64,000 nucleotides of DNA, from NCBI GenBank assembly GCA_018398805.1, contig JAGFBZ010000713.1:62001-126000 (forward strand), given 5' to 3'. Source of the DNA: Hirundichthys speculiger. Lineage: Eukaryota > Chordata > Actinopteri > Beloniformes > Exocoetidae. The notes beneath the pieces were generated by a model. That model did not search any database. It was not told the DNA's origin and saw only the letters and a program-made list of their open reading frames with translations. Below are positions 20,801 to 32,800 of the stretch, piece by piece (position 1 is the stretch's first letter; each line of letters starts with the position of its first letter). The translations under genes were made by a program, and so were the position numbers.

Positions 20801-23800
20801 CGGCGATGAAGCTGGTGAGACCCAGCAGAACCATGAAGGGCAGCAGGAGGTGAGCACATCCGGTGCCGCAGGTCCCGGGAAGGGCGAATCCGTGGCCGCC
20901 GATGCACCGACAGTCGGTGTAGTTCTGCAGAAACAGACCAACCGTCAGGACCCACACCGGAGAACATTGTGTTTGAGAGAACAAAACAAATGATGCTGGA
21001 AAAAAAGAATGTGCAGAAATCCCACAAACGGCAATTAAACCCTGAGTTGAGGCACAATGACATCATCACACGACCACCATGGATGCATTCCTGGACCTTT
21101 GAGCTGTGACGCAAGATTTTCCATTGACGGACCAACACTCATAAATAACTGAGTTCTGGAGAAATGAGCGGCTCAAGAACAGGAACTCTTATCTGAAACT
21201 GTAAATGCTGATGATGGTGACGCCTGAAGTAGAGACATCCTGATCTGGGATGTGTTAGCGTTGCACAAGTTTCCACATCTGTGCTGATGATACAGCTGTT
21301 AGATCTGTGTTAGATTTCATACCTCGCATACCTGAAGCTGCAGACTAATCTGAACAAAAACTCTGGAGGATGCTGGTTTCATCCACTGCAGACTTAGATA
21401 TCATCTTTGCTGATTCACTGGGCTCAAAATAACAGAACGTGGATCTTTTTGTTCAGTCCTGAACTGTTAGCGATCTGTTTATTCTGTTTTTAAAACGAGA
21501 ACTCACTTCTTTCTCTCGTTCGTGTGCAGGTTCTGACCATTTTCATTTTGAGACACGACCAATTACAATTTCCCCAATAAAAGTTGAACAATGGTAAAAT
21601 AAGTACATTTACAAGGGCTCCAAATTGTTCCAACGCAGGTACATGCATACGCTTTGCTGACGTGACAGAAATAACTTTTTCCACTTTCACATGCACCAAA
21701 TCATTTGTTAGAGTCGAGGACTAATTGGAATGACTAATTGCATTAATCTCTCAAACTCTCAAAACAGAAGCGATTTCGAGCCTCAACATTTTCTACAAAT
21801 TCTTGCTTTTCAACTTTTCTGTCGCTTAGGATTGGTTACGTTCAGCATAGAAATTCATGTTTAGATTCAGGCACAAACTTTAAAAATTAAAGTTTAGGGT
21901 TAGTTATTAAAATGTATACTCAGGTTAAGACATTAAGAAAGTTATATTTAGGTTTAAGCAAAAAATACAAATGTTTAGTTTCTGGAATCGTATTTCATGT
22001 TTAAGTTTAGCTTTTTTTTTTAGGTTTAGGCATTAAAAATCCATGTTTAGATTTCAGCATTAGAATTGAAAGTTCAGGTGTCACTATTAATTATTCATAT
22101 TCAGATTTAGATATTAAAGATTGTGTTAAAAAAATGCCCATTACCAAGGGGAAGGTTTCGGTTTTTAAAATGACAGGGGCTTCCCCTGCACCACCTGTAC
22201 GGGGGCAGGAGTTGTAGCTGTAGCTTCGTCCGGTTATTCCAGTAGAAGTAGACGCAGTCGTCACTTGTGACCACCATCAGTGCTCATCTTTTCCTTGTTG
22301 AAATGACGGGAACATCGCCTGAAATTTCCTGTGAGGTTCAGGGTGTTTCCTCCTTACTTTCATGTTAAATCAGCACCTTCTGAACTAGTGGGAGTTTCAT
22401 ATTGTTTTACTTTAATACTGAAAACGTTCGTGTCTCCCAAATGCAGCGGTAACAACTGGTTTCACTGGTGCTGCCACCTAGTGGATATATTTTCACGGTA
22501 CCTACCTTTCCTTAGTAGGTTTAGAAACTAGAAATTATGTTTTGGTTGTGCCTTAAAATTATATTCAGGCTTTATCATCAAAATGTATGTTTAGGTTTAG
22601 GCACTGAAAATTAATATTACAGCATCTTGCGAATATGAAAGTAGTAAAATAAAACTTTTCAGCATTTTTTTTCAAAATATTTTTTATCTATATGACTTGA
22701 AATGAACTTTTCACTAAAGCTCCCATTTATTTAGCTGTTTTTATTTCTGTGTTATGTTTTCTGCCAACCACACTGAACCTCAAATATGAACTACAGATGA
22801 TTTATTTTTCTTTTTTGTGTTCTTGGAAAGTGAAGCTAAATTAGTAACAGGATCCTAGAAACCTGGAAATGACATCTAAATATGATTATTAGGTAAAACT
22901 AGTTACGAGGTTCCCTGCTTCAGTAGAAATGTGGCTTTTTGTAAAATTTCCATTTAGAAAGAAAGTAAAATCCTAGATAACTGATTGTGGTTATGATAAA
23001 AATGTCCGGCTGTCTGTTCAGTCACACATGAGCCGCTGCCACCGTATAATTTCTAGACTGATGACGCTCATCATGAGTAGATGGTCTTTTGTTTTACATT
23101 AAACAGTAAAGCCTTTTATTTTGGACTGGGACAGTTTCAGTCTGCGTGTTAACGGCTGGAACATGAAATTCAGCCGTAGTCAAAAACAGGGTTTTTGGGA
23201 AAGACAATGAAACAAAGGAGATGGATGTCATCAGTGAGAGATGGACTCAGTGTTCTCCTGCTGCTCTGGACGACAAAGATCTATTCAACTGAACACGAAC
23301 AGTGACGTCAGAGCCATGAGACTGGAGGGAAGAAGCTGGCAGAGCTCCCTGTTGATGCCCGCTGCAGGAATTCAAATTAAAAACTTACACAAGTCTTCTG
23401 GTCAGATTGGATGACATCTGAATAATGTCATGTCATGTAATGTTAATAATAATGAAACATCTCAACATGGTGAAGGAAACAAACTAAATTAATCTTACTG
23501 TGACTTTGTTGTGGGAGTCTGTTTCCATGGAGAAGCAGCCGGCGTGGCAGGGAGACCTGAACTCCACGCCGTCTGAACCGCAAACCGGATTAAACGCCTC
23601 CGGAGGACACCGACAGCCAGAACTGCACGACAACGCATCAGGGCTGAAAGAGAAAAACACACACAGATGCAGGATTTTTTGCCAGTGGTGAAGTTTTCTT
23701 TAAAAGGTCAAATTAGCTTCCTGTTGTTTAGATTCAGTGGCCACATCATATACTGAACTAGCAGGACTCCCATTCACCCAACTTACATATAAAAGTAAAT

Positions 23801-26800
23801 AATTTAGTCAAACAAGAGCCTTCAAAAACACTATTGTCTTTTGTCAGGAAATATCAAATATAGAAGTGATTTCTGGTCTTTTATTGGGGACCAATGAACA
23901 TGACTGATTATTGTTAAAATTAGGGGTGCACGATAACTATCGGGCCGATAACAGGAAATTATGACATCATTCCGATGACTCCGATATAATGACGAATAGC
24001 CCCAATAACATATATTTCTGTCAACACAGCAGTGCCTCACTCCCTCTGAGCCTTAAATGACCGGCAGTGAATGTTATGTTCAAGTGATGTCAGCATAATC
24101 AGAAAAACGATTACTCAATCAGGAAAATCAAGAATACCCCCTCATGCCAGAAAACAACTTGTTAAGTAGGTCATAATTTTAGTAGTTGCTGACTTAAATC
24201 GATATTAGCAGTATTTCCCCTCATGTTACACAAGAAAAAGAAAAAAAAATAGGAAAGGCTGAAAGAACGACTAGCAAACAAGGGAACTTCGGAATTTACG
24301 TTACACCTTGAATGCAGCCTGCAGCACAGCGCTGATCACAACAAACAAGGCGGCGTGGAACTTCGTTAAAGTTTCAGAAGAAGATAGTTTGGTGGTTATT
24401 TGTGACGAATGCTCCAAGCGAATTCTACGAGGAGGGAAGAACAAGCTTTAATACGTAAAACCTGATCAGCCACCTACAACATAACAATCACTTCCATGGA
24501 GTTTTGAAATCGCGCTAACAGGAGCTCCCAGAAGCCAGTTTCATCAGCTGAGGGTCGGCACGCCAAGGCCCACGCTTTCGGCTGCCGCCCATAACACACT
24601 GCACCCAACTCCTGCGGGTGGTGGGCCCACGGGGAGGCGAACCCATTCGGGCTGAGCCCGGCCGGACCCCATGGGTGAAGGCCCGGCCACCAGGCGCTCC
24701 CAAAAAAGCCCCTCCCCCAGGCCTGGCTCCAGGGTGGGGCCCCGGTGACCCTAACCCGGGCAAGGGACATCGAGCTCTTGTTTTAGTTTTATCCATAAGA
24801 CTCGTGTGAATCGCGCTTGGTCTGGCCCGTCTCTGAGGACCAGTTTGCCTTGGGTGACCCAACCAGGGGCAAATGCCCCCGACAACATAGGTCCTGGGAT
24901 CATTCGGGCACACAAACCCCTTTACCAAGTTAAGGTGGCGATTCAGGGAGGAGCTGGGAACGTCTGGCAGAGGAACCTGTCAGAAAGATCTTCAACTCAC
25001 ACCTCCATCAGAGCTTCAATCACATCCCGGGGGAGGCGGGGGACATTGAGTCTGAATTGGACATGTTCCGCACCTCTGTTGCTGAAGCAGCTGACCGGAG
25101 CTGTGGCCGTAAGGGTCATCGGTGCCTGTCGTGGCGGCGGCAATCCTCGAACTCATGGTGGTGGACACCTCGGGTGAGAGAGGTGTCAGACTGACGAAGG
25201 TGTCCTACCGGGCTTGGTTAGCTTGGGAACTCCGAAATCAGCAGACAGGTATCGGCAGGCCAAGCGGGGGGTGGCAGCTTCGGTGGTCTCTGAGGCGAAA
25301 ACTCGGGTGTGGGAGGAGTTCGGTGAGGCCATGGAAAAAGACTTTCAATCAGCTCCACGGAGATTCTGGCAAACCATCAGGACGGCTCAGGCGGGAAAGC
25401 AGTGCTTCACCAACACTGTGAAAAGTGGGGGGGGGGGGGGGGGGGATGCTGCTGACCTCAACTGGAAATGTCATTTGGCGGTGGAAGGAATACTTCGAGG
25501 ACCTTCTCAATTCCACCAACATGTTTCCGTGGAGGATGCTGAGCCTGTGGACTTGGGGTGGACTCGTCCATTACTGGAGCTGAGGTCGCTGAAGTAGTAG
25601 TTAAGAAGCTGCACAATGCCCGGCCTCCGGGGGTGTACAAGATCCGCCCTGATTTCCTGAAGGCTCTGGATGTTGTAGGACTGTCTTGGTTGACACGTCT
25701 CTGCAACATCGCATGAAAATCGGGGGCAGTACCTCTGGATTGGCAGACTGGGGTGGTGGTTCCCCTTTTTAAGAAGGGGGACCGGAGGGTGTGTTCCAAT
25801 TACAGGGGAACCAGACTCCTCAGTCTCCCTGGTAAGGTCTATGCAGGAGTTCTGGAGAAGAGAGTTCAATCAATTGTCGAATCCTGGATTCAGGAGGAAC
25901 AATGCGGGTTCCGTCCCGGTTGTGGAACACTGGACCAGCTCTATGCCCTCACTAGGGTCCTGGAGGGATCATGGGAATTTGCCCAACCAGTCCACATGTG
26001 TTTTGTGGACTTGGAGAAGGCATTTGACCGTGTCCCTCGGGGGGTCCTGTGGGGGGGTACTCCGGGAGTACGGGGTGCTGGGCCCGTTGTTACGAGCTGT
26101 CCAGTCCCTGTACAAATGGAGTGGGAGCTTGGTCCGTATTGCCGGTTGTAAGTCGGATTCGTTTTCGGTGGGAGTTGGACTCTGCCAGGGCTGCCCTTTG
26201 TCACCGATTCTGTTCGTAACGTTTATGGACATAATTTCTAGGCGCAGTCAAGGAGCAGAGGGGTTCCGGTTCGGTGGTGTCGGGATCTCGTCTCTGCTGT
26301 TTGCAGATTACGTGGTCCTGTTGGTACCATCAGGTGGAGATCTTCAGCTCTCGCTGGAGCGGTTCACAGCCGAGTGTGAAGCGGCAGGGATGAGAATCAG
26401 CACCTCCAAATCTGAGACCATGGTCCTCAGTCGGAAAAGGGTAGAATGCCTCCTCCAGGTCGAGGAGTGAGGTTCTGCCTCAAGTGGAGGAGTTTAAGTA
26501 TCTCGGGGTCTTGTTCATGAGTGATGGGAGAAAGGGAGCGGGAGATCGACAGACGGATTGGTGCGGCGTCTGCTGTGGTGGAGACTCTGTACCAGTCCGT
26601 TGTGGTGAAGAGAGAGCTGAGCCAAAAGGCAAGGCTCTCTGTTTACCGGTCGATCTTTGTTCCAACCCTCACCTATGGTCATGAACTGTGGGTAGTGACC
26701 GAAAGAATGAGATCGCGGATACAAGCGGCGGAAATGAGTTTTCTCTGCAGGGTGGCTGGACTCTCCCTTCGAGATAAGGTGAGAAGTTCAGTCATTCGGG

Positions 26801-29800
26801 AGAGACTCAGAGTAGAGCCGCTGCTCCTTCACATCGAGAGGAGCCAGTTGAGGTGGTTCAGGCATTTGGCTAGGATGCCCCCCGGACGCCTCCCTGGAGA
26901 GGTGTTTCGGGCATGTCCAACTGGGAGAAGACCATGGGGAAGACCCAGGCCCAGGCCCAGGTATTAATTTAAATGGAACCACAAGTCAATATCCTTTAAA
27001 TGTGAATCCTTTTCAGTTAGTAATTCTGATGCATGTATTTCTATCACTTCAAGGAGCCTTTATTTTTTTTTTATATCAGTCAGTAATGAACCTATTTAAG
27101 TTGATGTGAGATATCAAATAGGTTTGTTTGATAGCTTTACAAAAATGTTTGAGAGGCTTGCCAGTAGATTTTCAATGGAAAACATAAATATCTGTTCATT
27201 TAACGAGTCTTGAACTATTTTTGATTTTGTTCATAGTATTGATGTAATGATCTTAGGTATATATGTGTGTTATTGGCATCGGCCTTTAGGAGCTAAAAGT
27301 TATCGGTTAACGGTATGGGTTTTAAAAAACAGTTATCGGTTACCCTAGTTAAAATGATAGTTTCTGCAAAGGACTATCGGGAGAAAATACACCAAACAAA
27401 CAGGCGTATTAAAGCTAAAATGGTGACCTCTGACTACGGAAATCCTCTGACTGCGTCACTAGGTGGCGCTACAGATTTACAGGTAGGGGAGACTGCCTGT
27501 ATGTACGCCAACGCCGCAGCTACCTGGGCGGAAAGATCCCGGCCACCTTCTGGGTGGGGCAGCCGACGAACAGCAGCGGCAGCGCCGTGAACGTGCACAG
27601 CAGGATCGCCGTGGCGCACAACTTGCTGGCGCTGTACACCGACAGACTGAGTCTCCGCATCAGAACTCCACCGAGAACGATTCCCAGCACCGCCAGCGGG
27701 ATCCCAACTGCTCCTAAGGTCGGGAAAAATGACAGTTCAGTTGGTTCTGACGCTGATTAGTCTACAAAGCTGTTCATTCAGCTGTAGCTGAATGAATGAA
27801 CCCTCCAGAACCTTCCAGACCCGTCTCACCTATCATCATGGTGGAAAAGGGGACGGTCTTGGTAAACTGTCTCTCGATGAACTTGGACATGAAGGTGGCG
27901 AGGCCGGACAGCAGCGCGCCGCCAGGTTCACCTGAGCCAGAACCACCAGCAGGTAGATGGGACTGCGTAGCGTCCGCAGGGCGATACGAGGAAAACCTGA
28001 GGGACGGCGTTGAAAAGTCTCAGTCTCTTATTAGTTTATTTGATTTGAAGCAGTCGTTGACCCTCTTCAAGCATCTCTGACCCAGTCAGCTCCACTGCAG
28101 CCTCATCAGACAGGAAACAGAAAAGAAGAACTCTTACTTTTGAGGAACTGAAGGAGGGATGCTTGCTGCTCCGGATCCGTCTGCTGCTGTTTGCTGTCCG
28201 GTCTGGACTCCTCCTCGTCTGCGCTGTCCTGCACAAAAACAGAAACACAACATCATTTTCCTCTCTTGCAGGATTTGAAACCACTCAGTCTGCAGTTCCT
28301 GCTGCTTTCAGGAAGTCTTCAGAAAATCCTGAAAGGTTTTACGGAGGTGGAAACATTTGTTGAGATTTCAAAGGTCACTGCAGCTATGATGGACACATCA
28401 CCAAAAAAGTGTTTCTCTCATTCAGAAACTGACTTTTACAGATTTACCATCTTCACTGACCTCATTTCCTCAATTATAATTATCATTTTTCATGAAAAAT
28501 AGTTGTCAAATAAATTAATCTGAGCCCAAAATAAAATTAGTTCATTTTAACTAATTCTTGCTTGCTTAAGATTACACGTATAGTGAAGCCAGCTAACTTT
28601 AGCTGACTTCAACTAGCTTCACATTACAAGTTTACCGGAGACAGCTAACTTTAACCACATTGAACTTGTTAAATTTACTGGAGCTTGCTAGCTTTTGCAA
28701 AATTTAACTCTCTTAACATTACAAAATGTACAGCACCAGATAACTTTAGTTCAGTTTAGCAGCTGCTGTTAGCCAACTTCAACTAGCTTAAAATTGGAAA
28801 ATTTAAACTTTTTAATCATGATTACTGGAGCCAGCTAAGTTTAGCTAACTTTAATTTGCTTAATATTATAAAGAAAATTATTACATTTTAGCTTCCTAAA
28901 CATTACAAGTCTAGCAGAGCTTGCTAGCTTTAGCTAACTTTAACCCTCAACATTACATAATTAACAGAACTAGGTATCTTTAGCCAACTTTCACTGGCTT
29001 AATGTTGCAAATTTACCACAGCAGTGGAGCCAGATAACTTAACTAATTTTAACTTGCTTAATGTTAGGAGTGCGGAGTGAGCTAAACTGAGCAAACTTTG
29101 ACTTGATTTCTATGTATTTTTACAGGAGTCATGATTTCAACTTGCTTCACATTACAAATTCACCTGGGCCAAAAATAAAATTACAGTCATGGAAAAAATT
29201 ATTAGGACACCCATTTTTCTTCACTTTCTTGTTCATTTTAATACCTGGTACCACTAAACGTCATCATGTGACTAAAACAGACAGAAAAGAAAACACTGAA
29301 TGTAAAAAAGCAGTGTTTTTGGCAGTACAACGCCATAGCTATTGATGTAAAAACTTAAGTGATTTAGGTTATAATCAAGAAAACCATGGAAAATGGTAAG
29401 ATATCAGCTCTTAAATAAAACTCTTATGAGCAATCTTTGCGGTTATCATTATGTTTGTCCAAACAAATGTACCTTTAATGAACAAGAAACTGAAGAAAAT
29501 AAGGGTGGTCTAATATTTTTTCCATGACTGTAGTTAAATTTAGCTAATTTTTATTAATCACGAGTTTACTGGAGCTTTACTGGAACGTCCTTAACATTGC
29601 AGAATTACTGGAGCCTGGTAACAATCGTCTCACATTACAGGTCTGTTGGAGTCCACTATCTTTAGTCCACTATTCTTTCAGAGTAGTCTGTTTTTTACCG
29701 TTTCTTCCTACATCAAACGTGACGATAATATTCAAGAAAAAGCATGGAACAAATTATCTACCATAATGCTGTTTTTTTTTTCTTAGCTTATCAACACAAC

Positions 29801-32800
29801 TTAAAAACTGTTATAGAGTTTAATGTCTTTTACACAAATTGAGGGCAAGACTCAGAGACCCATTGTCATCCTAAATCGGTCACATGATTGGGATGCACAA
29901 GCGTCCGTCAACTACGCAGGGTAGACTAACTTTAACTTGTTAAACATCACCAGTCTGGAGTGGGCGGAGCCAGTGATGACAACTAGCCATTATCTATAGC
30001 CAGATATCACTCAAAAGGTTACATCCCTAACTAGAAAAGCCCTCAGAGAGCGCAGACCTCAGCCAAGCGCAACAATTCCCCATATAGCGATTTACAGATT
30101 GTGATAACATCCGTGTTCTTGATCAGATCAGGATCAGCCTTTGAAATCTGATAGAGGTTCCCATTGTCAATTCCTGAGTCAAATTTCATGAGTTTTGGGC
30201 AATAATTAACGGAGATATTGAGAAACAAAATTTTCGGTCCCATTGACAGCAATGTTATTGAAAATTTAAAAGTGATTTTCGTGAATTTCATCCAAATCCA
30301 TCCATAACGTTTTGAGTTATCTTGAACACAGACAGACAGATAAACGCCGTATAAACGCCGGATAAACTGTATAATTACCTCCTTGGCGGAGGTAATTATA
30401 CAGTTTATTTTATTTTACCAGACCAGGTTAATGAAGATTCACCTCAAATACAGTTGTCATGGATGTGAAATCTAGCTATGGAGACCAAAATCATTTTTTC
30501 ACCTAAGCTGTAAGTATGTTTATTTCTGGAATAAAGTTGGACATTTTAACATGAAGGTCGATGGACAGTGACTTTCTTCATGACTGGGTTTTTCTCAGAC
30601 TAGTGAGGCTCTTGGTTAAAAGAGAGCAGGTGCTGCAGTGACAGGATAGAGGGAGGCCCAGATTTAACTTCAGTAAGTGAAAGTGACAGCAGTCATCTGT
30701 TCTGGATGGCCTGATCGGTTCACCAGGAATGTTGACGCACGTCAGATAACTTTCACAGCAGCTGGCTGCGTTCATTTTGAGACGTTGCGCAACACACTGT
30801 TGATTCACAACAGACTCAACAGACAAGTTTCAGTTTGACTTTCAATCTGAAAAGTGTTGCAAAATTCACTGAAGGAGCCTTCGTTTGGTTCTTCTGCTGG
30901 TGACCCACAGTAATTAAACTCATTAATACCTCATTAGGGTCATGTAGAAAAGTCTAAAGGGATCAAAAGCTACACATCATACGTCACCCACACCTGTAAG
31001 TTCATCTCCTAGAACTGAAGGGAGCTCAACTCATCTCCAGGTGGCGCTTTAATTGTAAGATTTACGTTTTCCCTCATGTCATGAAGATTACAGGCTGGAA
31101 GAAAATTTATTTTCCAAACCCACTCATTCTTGACACTTTCTGCTTTTAACATTCTTCCAGCGTTTTTTCAAACAAACTTAAAGTAAACTTAAGACATACC
31201 AGTCTGGGGCCTTTCAACCAGTTTAGCATACTTCATCTGCAGACACTTGTAACGAAAGATTGATTTCCAACTTACACCCAATCTACGTGGTGGATGTGGA
31301 GCCAAGTTTCTGTTTGGCCTGTATCTTGTGTATCTTGTGACTTATTGTAATGATTCAACACTTACATGATTTACTACTGACACTCGGTGCGGGAATGCAT
31401 GGAATCATAACATCTCTTATGAATAACCATCAAAATGAAAGTTGTTTTCATATGTGGGAGCAGCTGACTGGGCTTTCTAAGAAAAAGGCTCTAAATCCAG
31501 ATGGGTTCAAGAGGAGATGCAGAGGAAACAGCAGAGTCGAGCAGAAGGAAGAGGAAGGTGTGGTGGAATGTAATCCTCATCATCGATAATATTGTTTCTG
31601 ATTTTGAGTTCTGGCCATAAACCTTTATGTCTGGGTTTTCTCTGGTTTCTCGTTCTCTTGGACACCTGCAAGATGTTACTCCTAAGTGCCTCATATATTT
31701 TGTCTAATGTATTCTTGTCCTTCGTCTAAGCCATTTGGATAAATGATACTCTTTGTCATTTCTCATCGATCTGCTGAGGTGTAAGGTTTGCATGCAAATG
31801 GATATTAAACTTCACTGAATTCCAGCCATAGCCGAGGCTGGTTATTTAGATGAGATGTTTCAGTCACCAAGTGGTTAAAAACTTACATAAGGATCTATGC
31901 TGTTCTTTTCCACAGCAGATCGTTAAATCATTTCTTATCCCTGATCATCATGAGATGTGAGATCAACATTCCTCCAAAAACAGGGGAGGAGCTTGAAGAA
32001 CAGACAAGGATGCAGCAGAGTATCTGTTTCATATTTAAAGAACGAGACCTCTGTACCAGCGTTCCCCGGTCTCCTGGAGTATCCTGGTCAAACAAGGAGC
32101 AACATCCGGTTTTTCGGTTGAATTCAACGCGGAAGTCTGGAAAAAATTCCAGTTCCCTGAGTGAACACCGGGGTCTCAGTGTCCCCTAACCTCCATGTTA
32201 AAATGCAACGTTGCAGCAGAAATAAACCTGAAAGTTTTTGTGAAGATCGCATGGCATTCTGCTCAACTCCATATCCCACCATGTCTTATCCATTCTCAAA
32301 TTATACATCTAAAAGGGATGAGCGGTCTTTTCGGTTTCCACTTTGAACCTCTCCTCATTCGTGGATCAGATCTCTTCTAAACCCTCTGAACTGTTTTCAC
32401 AGCCTCCACAGGTGTCGGTGGATGAGTTGGAGCCACTCGTTTCATTTTGAACATTCAGCAGATTCTCATTCTGACTTCCTGCTTGTTAGTTGAAGTTTAA
32501 TCTGAGTCCAGCGCCAAAATAGACTCAACTTGTATCACGAACAGAGTAGAGCAGAGCGGCAGTTGCTTCTGGGCCGCTTCTAAACCGCTGCACGATGCTT
32601 CTGGTGGCCGCTCAGATTGACTTGAATGGTTCACAGCGGCTGGCAGAACTGCTGCCGTTTATTCTGGGGGACCTGACAGTTATAGTCTGCTACAAAAACA
32701 ACAAAAACATTTGTGAATGTCCCTGTATGCTGGACAAAGGTTTCTATAACGATCCTTGTCCATGTGGTTCCATCACCTACTGATGGATGGCCGATTGGTA

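Larger units (their letters stand above)
23921..27347. mobile_element. hAT element with a nested RTE-like LINE
   Basis: Left end TAGGGGTGCACGATAACTATCGG and right end, as complement, TAGGGTAACCGATAACTG. Perfect 8-bp target duplications GTTAAAAT flank it at 23913-23920 and 27348-27355, which is hAT-like. Without the inserted LINE the element is about 0.9 kb and shows no transposase. It lies inside slco2b1 intron 9. Confidence 0.85.

Noticed and set aside
24474..24928. Minus-strand Pro/Arg/Gly-rich open frames.
   Set aside because: Antisense of the GC-rich 5' part of the RTE-like LINE.
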